Virus record (IMG/VR): IMGVR_UViG_3300010389_000003
Span: 39,984-103,983 of that record
DNA length: 64,000 nucleotides
Strand: one strand, 5' to 3'
DNA from: a virus
Under the pieces are notes generated by a model. The model was given only the letters and a program-made list of their open reading frames with translations, had not been told where the DNA came from and did no database searches. Positions 1 through 10,192 of this stretch are shown here, piece after piece; position 1 is the first letter of the stretch; each line of letters begins with the position of its first letter. The position numbers and the translations under genes were made by a program.

Positions 1-661
1 TCCTACGCCAACGCTGGTAGCAGCAGTCACATCCGATAGGATACCCGCAGATGGGCTATCTCAAGTCTATGTGTACGGAAGGTATACAGATACTGACCGG
101 TCTCCATTGGCGGGCGAAACGATCAATTGGCGCAAGGGTCGCCATATATACGACATGTTTGGCCTCGCCAGGAGTTCAGACCCTGCGACTCCTACAAGTA
201 CTTCTTTCGCTGGAGAGGTTACTACTGATAGTGACGGCAAGTTCGTGATAGGTCCATTCACCGCCGAAGAGCCCGCTTATCCCGGATATTGGTTCGTTGG
301 GGTAGAGGGCACCTATAACGGTGGCATGGATTACCAGGGGGATGTTGTTTTCTGGCAGGAGTATCCAGATGTGATCTATGGTGTGGAGATTTACTCTGGT
401 TTACCACAGTCATCGGTGCAGGATCTGGAGTGGTGGGATATACCAGATTACGCAACGCCATTGAGTTTCCCGGTAAGCTATGACGAGGCAACTCCGACCT
501 ATGGAAGCACTCCATCGAGTAACCTGATATGGGAGCCACCCAAGTGGTACGCCATTGATAAGTACACCCAGTATCAGCTCAATCTGCTTGGCTCAGATTA
601 CTATGAGTATGATTACACAACAGCCCAAGCCAATGAACACCCAGATTACAAGGAATTGTAA
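1..661 (+). CDS. C-terminal part of a virion (tail/baseplate-type) protein, 5' truncated
   Basis: The reading frame is open from the first bases of the window to TAA at 659-661, so the start lies upstream and about 219 residues are visible. The sequence is rich in Thr, Ser, Tyr and Trp. It has a beta-rich stretch (AGETINW, DSDGKFVIGPF, GYWFVGVEGTY) like an Ig-like or carboxypeptidase-regulatory-type fold used as a spacer in tail proteins. The next gene starts one base after this stop (TAAATGG), which suggests translational coupling with the large structural gene downstream. Family not recognised; the virion role is inferred from position and composition. Confidence 0.75.
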   Translation, partial: PTPTLVAAVTSDRIPADGLSQVYVYGRYTDTDRSPLAGETINWRKGRHIYDMFGLARSSDPATPTSTSFAGEVTTDSDGKFVIGPFTAEEPAYPGYWFVGVEGTYNGGMDYQGDVVFWQEYPDVIYGVEIYSGLPQSSVQDLEWWDIPDYATPLSFPVSYDEATPTYGSTPSSNLIWEPPKWYAIDKYTQYQLNLLGSDYYEYDYTTAQANEHPDYKEL

Positions 662-3600
662 ATGGAGAATTTCGTAGACAGAACTACAGCAGGCAATGAG
701 CGAGCCTTCCGAAGGGGAAAGCGAGTTCCCGATGGGGACGTTAACCTTGCATGGGTCAAATCGCCTGAGCTTACGCCAGACAATAACATAGTCATTCTGG
801 ATACGTCCCGCACCACAGAAGAAAACAGGGTCGATGCCCCAAAAAAGACTCAGCTCATGTATGCCAATTCACTGGGCATACTGGAGGATGAGTTCGGTAA
901 TCAAGTGATAGATGACGAATATCCCTGCGTGGCTGATGTCTTTACCCAAGACGAAGACTTTCTGCTGGTTGAAGGTAGTGAGTACGAAGATGATGACACA
1001 CTCCCGTTTGTCCACATCAGCAGGTATCTCCATGCCGATTTTGTTGGGATTACTTTGGGCACAGAACTCCATACTTATTCATCGGAGTCCTTGCAAGTAG
1101 TTGATCAACAGGGTAGAAACTATGTTGACGACGCAGGTGAACCGAAATATAAGATCAAGATATCACCGGCCTACAACTCAGTCGTGGACACAGTCATAGA
1201 TCAGTCCACCGGTATCTATAGGGTTTGGGCATTCGTAGACAGCAACGCCAATGAAAGTTTGTACCTCAAGTACAACAAGGTAGAGCTTGACACTTCTGGT
1301 GAGATCCGTAATCAAAATGTCGATTACACAGAGATACTGAACCCACAACCGTACTTTACGTATGTTCCAGAAGAGAGCGACGTTGTGGATCCAGCGAATC
1401 ATCGCAAGAAGATCTATACAACTAAGCCGATCAACAAGAAGAACAAGGCTGTCGGCCAGTCCCAGAAAGATGTTGAGGGTTATAGGGTCTACGTGCCTAA
1501 GAAGGCAGTGCCTGATCCAAGGCTTTATCAACTCTTCAGGTGGAGAGTTACCTGCGATTTTGTGCAGGACTATAAAGTGCGAGCCGACAAGATTGATGAG
1601 GATACCCTAGAGCAGGTCAATGTCGGTGTCATTGTCACGAATCAGAATGATAGCAGCTATGCCGCTTATGCTCTGCACAATCTCGAGAACAGTAATTATA
1701 ACAAGTCGAACGTTAGATTTGTCAACCCCTTTGCCAGCACCACCGAGAAGCAGACTGCTGCGTACTGGGAAGTCAACTTAAGCACCATTAATACCGCAGA
1801 TCTATCAACATACGACATGCTGATACTGTCACCTGTCAATACAACATTTGATGTCTCACCGATACTTGGGAAGATAGATCATTTCGTGAACGTTGTCGGT
1901 GGCACTCTGCTCATAGATACGAACAATCAATCAATCCTCAATAACTTTGGTTTTACCTTCTCCAACACCTTCTATCCGGTTAATGGTGGTACCAAGACTA
2001 CTGGCTCATCTTCATACCCATTAAGGGGAACGACAATCTCCATCGAGGACTCGACACATGAGATCATAGATGGACTCACGAGCCTTGGTGGCTGGCCTAT
2101 TACTGATGGTTCCAGCGATAATTTTGAATCAGTTTCTTTGTATTCAAACGGAGTTTTGGGTGAATACATTCAGTCTATAGAATCCTACCCAAGCGACTAT
2201 GATGAAATTTTGACGGGAACAACCACTAATGGAGCTACCAAGCCTGTTCTGGTTGGGAAAACAGCCATAGCAGATTCTGGTAGCAGAAAGGGGAAGGTTT
2301 ATGTATGCACCTCAGGGTTGACATACTCCGTCAATGCCTTTGTGGATCCGGATACTGGCAAATTGAAGTACGCCAACTATGGCAGAGACAATGTTATCAA
2401 TACGGCTGATTACGATTCATATATTAACTCTGTTTATTCGGCCACTGCTGCGAAGATGCTATACAACATGGCTTTGTTCTCCACTAAAGGCAAATACATT
2501 AATGTAGATCTTACCGGAGATTACAGTTCGGTATGGACCGTGAATTCCAATTGGGCTTCAAGTTGGGTTATCGACGGATCAGTGCTGACTGACTACGAAA
2601 AAGGAACCAACGATTTTGTCTTCCTTCCAAAGAACCCTGTTGGGGATACCGATACGGTATGGCAGAGGCGCTTGGGCACGAAAAATCTAAAACAAATGAT
2701 TGATGAGCAGCTTGTCGATTCACAACTTACTCGACTTGATAATGCAACTCGTGTTTACAGGATAGAAACAACTAATGCAGCTGTTAACACGCCTGTAACC
2801 CTTTCAGATAATACGATACCTCATGCCTGGACCGAGTCTTACAGTCCAGTATTCAATGTTCCCATTGAACTCGGCGCCCATATTGTGAGATCCGAATTGA
2901 TCCAAGGCGATTTCGATGCGGGCACCTATGTGCACAAGTCTTACCCGAGCAGAAATTACGATCTTCAAACTCAGATAACTCACACTTATGAATCCGATGC
3001 TTTCGTAAATCAGACAACTACATGGACCGCTACTGGTACGGCCACAAAGACAACAACATACAAAGGTACGACAAAGGTATCAGAGCCTGTTACCACGACG
3101 AGTACCAGAACAATAACGCGAGATGAAGAGATAACCTGGGCTGATTCAGGCTATGGCACCTATAGTGCAATGCCATCTTCCATCCCGTGGGGAACGGCTC
3201 AAAGGCCCAACGGTATTACTACTTGGCAGGAGCAGAATTATTTCACAACAGCGTGGGGTTCCGGCCTCAATAGCTGGCCCTACTGGGGCATGACGTCTAG
3301 ATACAGCACGGGTGAAAATGCAAGGGGAGAGGTTGTTCAGTTTATCCAAGCTGCACTAAATCAGTTTATCTTCTGGGGGATTGTCAATGTACCGTTCCTG
3401 CCCGAGGATGGCTCGTTCGGCTCTAGAACTGCGGCGGCAGTGAGAGCATTACAAGTAGCTAGAAATGCCAAGTACGTGGACGGCATCGTGGGGGCCGAGA
3501 CATGGGGCATGATTGGTTTTCAGATTATTAGAATTGGTCAGTTGATTGGCGCGAACAAACTAAAAGGTCAAGCGGGCTATAAGAGATTCTTCGGTTGGCC

Positions 3601-5902
3601 GTTTGATCGTTCAGACATGTTCAATATTTCCAATGGAGACCCATCCAAATCCTTTGTAAAGAAATCGTGGGTCAGAAATGGACCGTCAACAATATGGGAT
3701 ATGTTTACAGTTGTATTCCCCCTTGCGTATGACATCCATGCGGTGACGGTGATACCTTATGTGGAAGGGGCATCAAATAGTTGCATGGTTAGATCCCTGC
3801 ACACATCTCCTAATATCATCGACCTTACAAATTGGGATTCTAGAAACAGTCGTTATACATACCTTCCTTTCAGGCCTAAAGACGGTCAGGAATTGACTAT
3901 ACCAATCAGCGCACAGAGTGGACGTCAGATCATAGTCGGTATGGGACAGGATCAGTCTTCTGGTTTCGGTGCCGCTAGGATCTTTGGAGTCAGAGATATA
4001 AGGGCTCATGTCAAGACAAAGAAGACCATCACAGACACAAAGACCATACCGGGTGGAACCACATTCACTCCAGGTAAGCGAGAGGTCGAGAATATCACCT
4101 TTATTCAGACCGGAACTGTGACCGTTAATGCTAACGGGTCCAAGACGGTAACAATCAATGCGCTTGATTCAAATGTCTTGCAGCCTAGTGGCTCCATACA
4201 GAGTGCGAACGTGGACCATATCCACTTCAATAATGTGCGATTCACGGGTATAACATCCTCGAACCCAAATGTGACCGCCGAGTTTGATATCACTGGCGCC
4301 AATGCCAAGATGGTCTTTTCTACGAACTACGAAAAGAATAGTTCATCCACAAACATCCAATATGGACAGCGACTACCTGCACCTAATGGTGGATTCACAT
4401 ACTATTCAAGAACAGCTTCAGGATTTGTGAATTCAGCTCCGGAGTCGGGATGGGTTTCGAAAGAGGACGGAGTCAAGCTTCTTTGCGATTCGGCGGGTAA
4501 GCCCCTTGGATTTCCGGCATTACCCACAGGAATCAATACCGCTCAAGGTGAAACAAGCGCCTTCATAACAATGATCAGCAGGGGCACCGATCCCAGCGTT
4601 GTATATGGCTTCTATGACGCTTCGTCTAAGGAATTCATAACGTCGGGAAGTGGCGGCCAACAGGTCTTGTCCTACGAAGATTATGCTAACCGTGGATTCG
4701 GCAATGTTTTCATTGCGGTAGTTACTTCATATGAGGTCGAAGAGAATAAGGATCTGCCGGACTCATCCGACGCACCATTGATCCCCAGGTTGTGGGCAAT
4801 GCCAGTCTACGGCATATGCTATCGATCCAATTCCAGAATCGGTATAGACCCACTACCTGTTGGTCTTGGGCCCATGGACTTGTGGTCCATACCAATCAGG
4901 GTTGGATCTTTTGACAAGAACATATTCATACAGGATAGATTCTCCGTCAGCTCAACACACTGGTCGCAATCCTATGAAGGCACTACACTTAGAGCTTTTT
5001 ATGGAGTACCCGAGGCGGCTAATGGAGCATGGTCATCACTCTATGGTCGTCCGAATGTGGATATCCAAGACGAAATACCGGATGTCTTGTCGGACAGGGT
5101 GATTCAAGTTCGTCAGGCACCCATCCTCATGGTCAGGGAACCAACTGAACAAAATACCTGGGCCGATCCACTGAGACCCATCTTTACGGTTTCCACCAGA
5201 GCTACAGTGAACAGCCCCTGGGTTACTTTGGGTAGAGAAGAAATCCTCGACTACAATGTATCAAATGGTACCATATACCTTAAGGATTCATTAGCATCTG
5301 AAGACGCAAATCTTGTGAAGGTCAGCTACACATCTTCTAGGATGGTCTATGATTTCAAGCAGTATGCTGGGAACAAGATAAACCTCAATCCCTATATATT
5401 GCGAGATGAATCGCTGATTGGTAAGCCGATCTATATCTACGTTGTGCCAGAGTACGTACACACAGAATCTGGCAGCCTTATCGCTGAGTCGGTCGAAACT
5501 GCTACCATACGTTGGACGACGGATCCGGGTGTTTTCTCGGTATTGGACTCTGCCATGTACAATCCTTTAGCTATAAGACTAGGGGTTGTGTACATAAGCA
5601 GTGCAGCGGACATAGAGAATCTTACAATGCTGGACACTCGCCATCGCGGCGGAGGTGCTTCAGAGAATGTTTCTGATGGAGAACTTATCGGTAAGCATGT
5701 CATACCTAGAAATTACTGGGATGTGAACTATGCCGCTGGCGAAGCATATCAATCTGGTGGGTTTGTTCTCATCAGGCTCCCGGCCGAGTTGAAATCACGA
5801 TTCAATGACGATGACAGGTTTATAATGGAAGTCATTGATCGTAACATACCAGCTGGTGTAGGATATAAGATAGAGGATCTCAACGGAAACTCTTGGAGAT
5901 AG
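662..5902 (+). CDS. Very large virion protein (1746 aa) with an internal peptidoglycan-binding-like module
   Basis: Probably a tail, baseplate or fibre protein. Residues about 385-560 contain an alternating strand/helix segment (YDMLILSP, GGTLLIDT) that could be a Rossmann or class-I-amidotransferase-like domain. Residues about 880-950 match the PG_binding_1 pattern, with the hallmarks DGSFGSRTAAAVRALQ and VDGIVGAETW. Further beta-rich regions follow, including FGVRDIRAHVKT near residue 1113, which resembles a motif in the four following proteins. It starts with ATG immediately after the upstream stop and is two bases from the next ATG. A wall-binding module inside a tail protein suggests contact with peptidoglycan at adsorption or DNA entry; that is inference. 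No enzymatic wall-cleaving domain was recognised. Confidence 0.85.
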   Translation: MENFVDRTTAGNERAFRRGKRVPDGDVNLAWVKSPELTPDNNIVILDTSRTTEENRVDAPKKTQLMYANSLGILEDEFGNQVIDDEYPCVADVFTQDEDFLLVEGSEYEDDDTLPFVHISRYLHADFVGITLGTELHTYSSESLQVVDQQGRNYVDDAGEPKYKIKISPAYNSVVDTVIDQSTGIYRVWAFVDSNANESLYLKYNKVELDTSGEIRNQNVDYTEILNPQPYFTYVPEESDVVDPANHRKKIYTTKPINKKNKAVGQSQKDVEGYRVYVPKKAVPDPRLYQLFRWRVTCDFVQDYKVRADKIDEDTLEQVNVGVIVTNQNDSSYAAYALHNLENSNYNKSNVRFVNPFASTTEKQTAAYWEVNLSTINTADLSTYDMLILSPVNTTFDVSPILGKIDHFVNVVGGTLLIDTNNQSILNNFGFTFSNTFYPVNGGTKTTGSSSYPLRGTTISIEDSTHEIIDGLTSLGGWPITDGSSDNFESVSLYSNGVLGEYIQSIESYPSDYDEILTGTTTNGATKPVLVGKTAIADSGSRKGKVYVCTSGLTYSVNAFVDPDTGKLKYANYGRDNVINTADYDSYINSVYSATAAKMLYNMALFSTKGKYINVDLTGDYSSVWTVNSNWASSWVIDGSVLTDYEKGTNDFVFLPKNPVGDTDTVWQRRLGTKNLKQMIDEQLVDSQLTRLDNATRVYRIETTNAAVNTPVTLSDNTIPHAWTESYSPVFNVPIELGAHIVRSELIQGDFDAGTYVHKSYPSRNYDLQTQITHTYESDAFVNQTTTWTATGTATKTTTYKGTTKVSEPVTTTSTRTITRDEEITWADSGYGTYSAMPSSIPWGTAQRPNGITTWQEQNYFTTAWGSGLNSWPYWGMTSRYSTGENARGEVVQFIQAALNQFIFWGIVNVPFLPEDGSFGSRTAAAVRALQVARNAKYVDGIVGAETWGMIGFQIIRIGQLIGANKLKGQAGYKRFFGWPFDRSDMFNISNGDPSKSFVKKSWVRNGPSTIWDMFTVVFPLAYDIHAVTVIPYVEGASNSCMVRSLHTSPNIIDLTNWDSRNSRYTYLPFRPKDGQELTIPISAQSGRQIIVGMGQDQSSGFGAARIFGVRDIRAHVKTKKTITDTKTIPGGTTFTPGKREVENITFIQTGTVTVNANGSKTVTINALDSNVLQPSGSIQSANVDHIHFNNVRFTGITSSNPNVTAEFDITGANAKMVFSTNYEKNSSSTNIQYGQRLPAPNGGFTYYSRTASGFVNSAPESGWVSKEDGVKLLCDSAGKPLGFPALPTGINTAQGETSAFITMISRGTDPSVVYGFYDASSKEFITSGSGGQQVLSYEDYANRGFGNVFIAVVTSYEVEENKDLPDSSDAPLIPRLWAMPVYGICYRSNSRIGIDPLPVGLGPMDLWSIPIRVGSFDKNIFIQDRFSVSSTHWSQSYEGTTLRAFYGVPEAANGAWSSLYGRPNVDIQDEIPDVLSDRVIQVRQAPILMVREPTEQNTWADPLRPIFTVSTRATVNSPWVTLGREEILDYNVSNGTIYLKDSLASEDANLVKVSYTSSRMVYDFKQYAGNKINLNPYILRDESLIGKPIYIYVVPEYVHTESGSLIAESVETATIRWTTDPGVFSVLDSAMYNPLAIRLGVVYISSAADIENLTMLDTRHRGGGASENVSDGELIGKHVIPRNYWDVNYAAGEAYQSGGFVLIRLPAELKSRFNDDDRFIMEVIDRNIPAGVGYKIEDLNGNSWR

Positions 5903-5903
5903 T

Positions 5904-8411
5904 ATGAGAGACTTTTTGAACGATTTTATAGACACACTGCCCGACCGAACCAGGGTTAAAGCGTCCGTGATGATGAGGCGTGCTGCACTGGAACGTAAAG
6001 AGGTGGGTGCCCTAATAAAAAAGGTGACGACAGACCTATCCTTGGGTGATGTTAGATTTCCGGAAGTCTCACTGTTGGGCAGGATTGACGCATCCGAACT
6101 GCTCTTAAGCTATAGGGAACTACTGCTTAGGACAGATATGTTTTACAGGCTTTCCAGAGACATAACTGACATTCTTGATTCAGAAACAATCACGATGATG
6201 TCAGAGATCAAAGAGCTGGAACAAGAGCTGGAATCAATAGAGAAGTCCATTGCGAACTATTCTTTCTTGCTATCCGATGGCAATTCATACGACTATGCCT
6301 ACATGGAACCGTTTTCAGATGAGATAAACAGGGCAGTCGATCTTGACTTTCTGATACCCGATCGCGCCGGTCTTACCTTCTCGCCCGACCAGCAAGCTGC
6401 AGTGAACCGTTCACAAGGCAGATTAGTGCTTGCTTCGCACACCCAAAACACCACGCCATTTATAGCAGAAGTAGGTGAAAACAATTACGCTGGCTTCGTT
6501 ACATCAGATACGGGAGTGTCCAATATTGCTCAGAGTGAGGTTGGCACAGGGTGGAAGGTGTCCATCTCTTCTCCGGCACCCTTGACTGGTACCATACCCA
6601 GTTTTGTCGGCCTACACGGGGTCTCAACTTACTCCGGTGCTCAAGCGGTAGTCAACCTGCAAATGGCTGCACCCGCCCCTTGTGACTTTATCACAGTGGC
6701 CCCACTTTCCGATTCATCTGTGGATATCGCGCAAATTACCACATACTCTGATGATCAGGGTTCCGATCCGATTGACCTGCTTCAGGCAGCACTGTCGATT
6801 GAAAAACCTGTGGGGATTTTCTTTGAACCGAGATCAATTTCTGCGGTGAAGATACTCATCAGGCAGAGAACATACCGCAGAGATAATAGAGAACCGCAAG
6901 ATTCAGAAACGATTTATAAACGAGTATTCAAGAATCACAGATCCAGAGTTTCTTTCGGTGGTCGCAGGCAGAAGAATAAGATTCGCAGTATTAGTGGACT
7001 ATCTCAAATTTTTGTCAAGAACTACACAAGAAGAGCAAGGGGGCTGGAACCATTGTCGGTCCGAGTGTCCAACAAGAGGCTGGGCCTACACCGCTGGGGT
7101 CCTCTTGATGCTAGGATGAACATATCAAGGAATTCAGAAAACATAACGGCTAGGCCAGATTGGTTTGCCGGCAATGAATCTGAAGTGATAGTGAAGGCCG
7201 CGTATGATACAAAGCAGATGGGGGATCAGCTGAAAAAGGGAATCTTCACCAAGCGCAATGATGATACCCGCAGAGTCAACCCAGCCTACGAATACCTCTC
7301 TGAGGGAACCTTCGGAGATCGCATGAGTTCCAGGAGCACCTACGGGGACGGGCGCCCGAACCTGGAGACTGGTCGAATTCGGTCTATATCTTCAGTTGAA
7401 AATAAGATTGCAACTTCATATAAGTATAATCTTGGCCTAAATTATATAACCCTTGGAATTCAATCTCAAATCGAAAAGGGCGTCTTTGTATCTAAGAGCA
7501 TCCCGTCAAGTGGCGACGTGATCCAAGTAAAGATAAAGGAATCACACACTGACGCAATCATCAATAATGATGCAACCCTGGATACGAAGTTGGCATCTTC
7601 TGTAGAATATTCGGTGAGCAACGTTGCGAGACCAGCTTCAGAGAGTGATTGGGTACCCATTCAGCCGGTTAACTCTTCTGTTGTTCGTGGAGAACTACTT
7701 ATGCTGGACGATAAGGGTAAGGCATTCCTCCGTTTCCCAGCGAAGAAAAATGAAGGTATAACCGTTTATAAGAACAACTTCATCTTCCCTTTTGATGGTT
7801 CCGATATAGTTCATTCACAGGGCGATACAACCATAGTCGGGGTCATATTCGATACAGCAATGTTTACACCGACAGACATGTTCACGGTAGACTATGTGCC
7901 ATCTGGAGATCCCAGTCTGGTTGATTTCTCTAAGCGTGGCTATGTTGAAACCCCGCTCGTCTCATCGTTCGATGAAGATGGTGCAGGCGAAGGGTTTGAC
8001 AGTACTGATGGTCAGCTCAGCATCCAGCTTAGCAATCACCCGTTTATAGACTATGCACAGGTTACCACTTCTACATACAATTCCACTACTGGTATGACAC
8101 CATATCAGCCTTTGACGCCGGTTTTCGATGATGGAACGGTGGCGATCAACCTAACGAATTACAAGAGTGGTGCCGAAGCATCGCTCAATGCTGCATCCGC
8201 ATCCTATCAATTTATTCATAGGGGAAAGACCTTACTATTTAACAAGGAAATAGCCAGCCCTTTCAGGGTGTACTATAATCACCTTCCAAACAATATCAGG
8301 GTCAGAACCGTTCTCAGATCCAATATCCAAGGTGGACTGGTCTCTCCTTCTGTGGACTATGTTCAGCTAAAGGCTAAGACAAGAGCGGCAAACGCCAAGG
8401 AAATATCGTGA
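5904..8411 (+). CDS. Tail/baseplate-type protein, fibre paralog A (835 aa)
   Basis: The N-terminal part (residues 1-90) is helical. It is followed by a coiled coil around residues 95-120 (EIKELEQELESIEKSIANYS) and then beta-rich domains. The segment around residue 509 (GLNYITLGIQSQIEKGVFVS) resembles a motif in the next three proteins (for example GASHLEISRQSYDTSAKFVS). The order of helical head, coiled coil, beta sandwich and a final beta tail ending in a D-Y-x-Q-L type strand is repeated in the following genes, so these look like tandem paralogs. The stop overlaps the next start. Exact virion location unknown. Confidence 0.8.
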   Translation: MRDFLNDFIDTLPDRTRVKASVMMRRAALERKEVGALIKKVTTDLSLGDVRFPEVSLLGRIDASELLLSYRELLLRTDMFYRLSRDITDILDSETITMMSEIKELEQELESIEKSIANYSFLLSDGNSYDYAYMEPFSDEINRAVDLDFLIPDRAGLTFSPDQQAAVNRSQGRLVLASHTQNTTPFIAEVGENNYAGFVTSDTGVSNIAQSEVGTGWKVSISSPAPLTGTIPSFVGLHGVSTYSGAQAVVNLQMAAPAPCDFITVAPLSDSSVDIAQITTYSDDQGSDPIDLLQAALSIEKPVGIFFEPRSISAVKILIRQRTYRRDNREPQDSETIYKRVFKNHRSRVSFGGRRQKNKIRSISGLSQIFVKNYTRRARGLEPLSVRVSNKRLGLHRWGPLDARMNISRNSENITARPDWFAGNESEVIVKAAYDTKQMGDQLKKGIFTKRNDDTRRVNPAYEYLSEGTFGDRMSSRSTYGDGRPNLETGRIRSISSVENKIATSYKYNLGLNYITLGIQSQIEKGVFVSKSIPSSGDVIQVKIKESHTDAIINNDATLDTKLASSVEYSVSNVARPASESDWVPIQPVNSSVVRGELLMLDDKGKAFLRFPAKKNEGITVYKNNFIFPFDGSDIVHSQGDTTIVGVIFDTAMFTPTDMFTVDYVPSGDPSLVDFSKRGYVETPLVSSFDEDGAGEGFDSTDGQLSIQLSNHPFIDYAQVTTSTYNSTTGMTPYQPLTPVFDDGTVAINLTNYKSGAEASLNAASASYQFIHRGKTLLFNKEIASPFRVYYNHLPNNIRVRTVLRSNIQGGLVSPSVDYVQLKAKTRAANAKEIS

Positions 8412-10192
8412 CACAGCTCTCTCCGAACACTTCAATATACTCAAAGGCCCTATCAAGATTAAGAGATGTGAATAGGAACTATTCATTGGGCAATCTGAAG
8501 ACACCCGAAGATTACATCGCAGCCATCAATGATATAGCACATCAGCTTCTTTCAGAGGGTGAGAAGCCGCACCTGTTCTACGACTTCATTGAACATGGTG
8601 AGCCTCCGCTATCCAGGGAATATAATAGGTTCTGGGAGTCGATGAGTTCCGATGTCACAATTGCTTATGATCAGATTAATTACCTGAAGGCGCATGTCAT
8701 TAATGGGTATAATCTTTCAACCGCAGAAATAAAGAAGGCGCGCAACGAGAACGCAAGAGTAAAGGGGAAGCTGAAGACACTCCAACTGTATTCAACTTCT
8801 GTTGACAATGGGATACGCATCTTTGGTGACTTCTTTACTAATTTCGATTTCATTGACTTGGAAAAAACCCCAAATAGCGAAAGGGCGGAACTTGCGAATT
8901 ATGGCTTGATCACCTTGGGTAAAACGAACGAAGTAGAAAACCTGTTAAATAACGCTGTTGTGACCGTTGACGATGAGTCAAATGGGTTCCTTGGCAGAAA
9001 CCAAGAGATCTCCAATCCAGAGTCAGCTCCAATAGATCCGGTTACGAATACGGCGTACTATACGTTCACCGCAGAGAATGCTTCATACAACGATATGAAT
9101 GCGATACTTGACGATAATCCAGATACGTGGCTTGAGTATGAACACAATTGGGTTGACAATGCAACTCGAGAATCTGTTGGCAATATCGATTTCAGATACA
9201 GAGATGACAGGGACAACGCCGAAGAGCCCTACCTCGACTGGGCTTCTGGTCCGGAGGACGGGGTGCTGAAACTGGTCTTAAACTTCGATCTTCAATCAGT
9301 CAAAAAGGCAAGCAGAATCGTATTCATTCCACACAAGGTTTCACCGTACGGTTTACATCCCATCAGGATCAAGAATGTTACAGTTTCACCTAATGGAGCA
9401 GATTGGACAAGGGTGTCCAACAAGACCGTATGGGTGGGGACCGATATCAACATATCTGGTATTTCGGCAAACGAAGAGATAGTGATCGGAAGTGCAGTGT
9501 GGGAGTTCGATGAGCAAACAATAAGATATGCTAAGATGGAGATCGAACAGATTTGGCCCATACAGTCAAACATTGGGCATATGTATTTCCAGGATCAATC
9601 AGCAGTCACCCTAGAGCGTGATGAAAACGGAGAGTCCATATATCTCTACACCGCTTCAGACAGGATCGAAGGCCCAGTCCCACCGGTATCTGACATAGGC
9701 AAATACTATGATCCAACCTATGCGTCCAGCAAAAATCTCATTCAGTTCCGAGAATACTTTGAGGGGCAAAGGTGGGTGATAGGGATCAAAGATATCTCCA
9801 TCGAAAGTGTACGTTATAACGAGACCAGTACTATCATCAGCAAGCCATTCAGAATTGACGGTGAGGTTGATCGGATAACCATAGACGCAGACTATGATAT
9901 CCCCCCATCCTTTGCCAGCGATCAGAAGTGGGTCAAGTTTTATGTTTCCACAAACAATGGCCTTGACTGGTATCAAATATCTGACATTCGCGATTCTTCG
10001 TTGGATATCCCCGAGATAATTGCGTTCAATGATCCGCTTCCAGCTGAATTCAGGGAGCAGGGTGTCGCCTACTATAACACCGGCGATCGGGTGGATTCTC
10101 TGCTTGTGCGTATCGACCTATCGAGACCCAGTGACGCTAGTCATTCCACCCCAGTAGTCAGAAACTATCAACTGAAGGTACTCAAACGATGA
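8408..10192 (+). CDS. Tail/baseplate-type protein, fibre paralog B with discoidin-like domain (594 aa)
   Basis: GTG start overlapping the previous stop. A helical N-terminus and a short coiled coil (TAEIKKARNENARVKGKLKT, residues about 100-119) precede a discoidin / F5-8-type C-like segment. That segment has the pattern ILDDNPDTWLEYE near residue 235 and a following FDLQSVKKASRIVFIP strand. Such domains commonly bind glycans or mediate protein contacts. Near residue 457 GIKDISIESVRYNETSTIIS matches the shared module of the neighbouring paralogs. The last strand (TPVVRNYQLKVLKR) resembles the ends of the next two proteins. Function as a host-binding or baseplate component is inferred. Confidence 0.8.
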   Translation: MTQLSPNTSIYSKALSRLRDVNRNYSLGNLKTPEDYIAAINDIAHQLLSEGEKPHLFYDFIEHGEPPLSREYNRFWESMSSDVTIAYDQINYLKAHVINGYNLSTAEIKKARNENARVKGKLKTLQLYSTSVDNGIRIFGDFFTNFDFIDLEKTPNSERAELANYGLITLGKTNEVENLLNNAVVTVDDESNGFLGRNQEISNPESAPIDPVTNTAYYTFTAENASYNDMNAILDDNPDTWLEYEHNWVDNATRESVGNIDFRYRDDRDNAEEPYLDWASGPEDGVLKLVLNFDLQSVKKASRIVFIPHKVSPYGLHPIRIKNVTVSPNGADWTRVSNKTVWVGTDINISGISANEEIVIGSAVWEFDEQTIRYAKMEIEQIWPIQSNIGHMYFQDQSAVTLERDENGESIYLYTASDRIEGPVPPVSDIGKYYDPTYASSKNLIQFREYFEGQRWVIGIKDISIESVRYNETSTIISKPFRIDGEVDRITIDADYDIPPSFASDQKWVKFYVSTNNGLDWYQISDIRDSSLDIPEIIAFNDPLPAEFREQGVAYYNTGDRVDSLLVRIDLSRPSDASHSTPVVRNYQLKVLKR

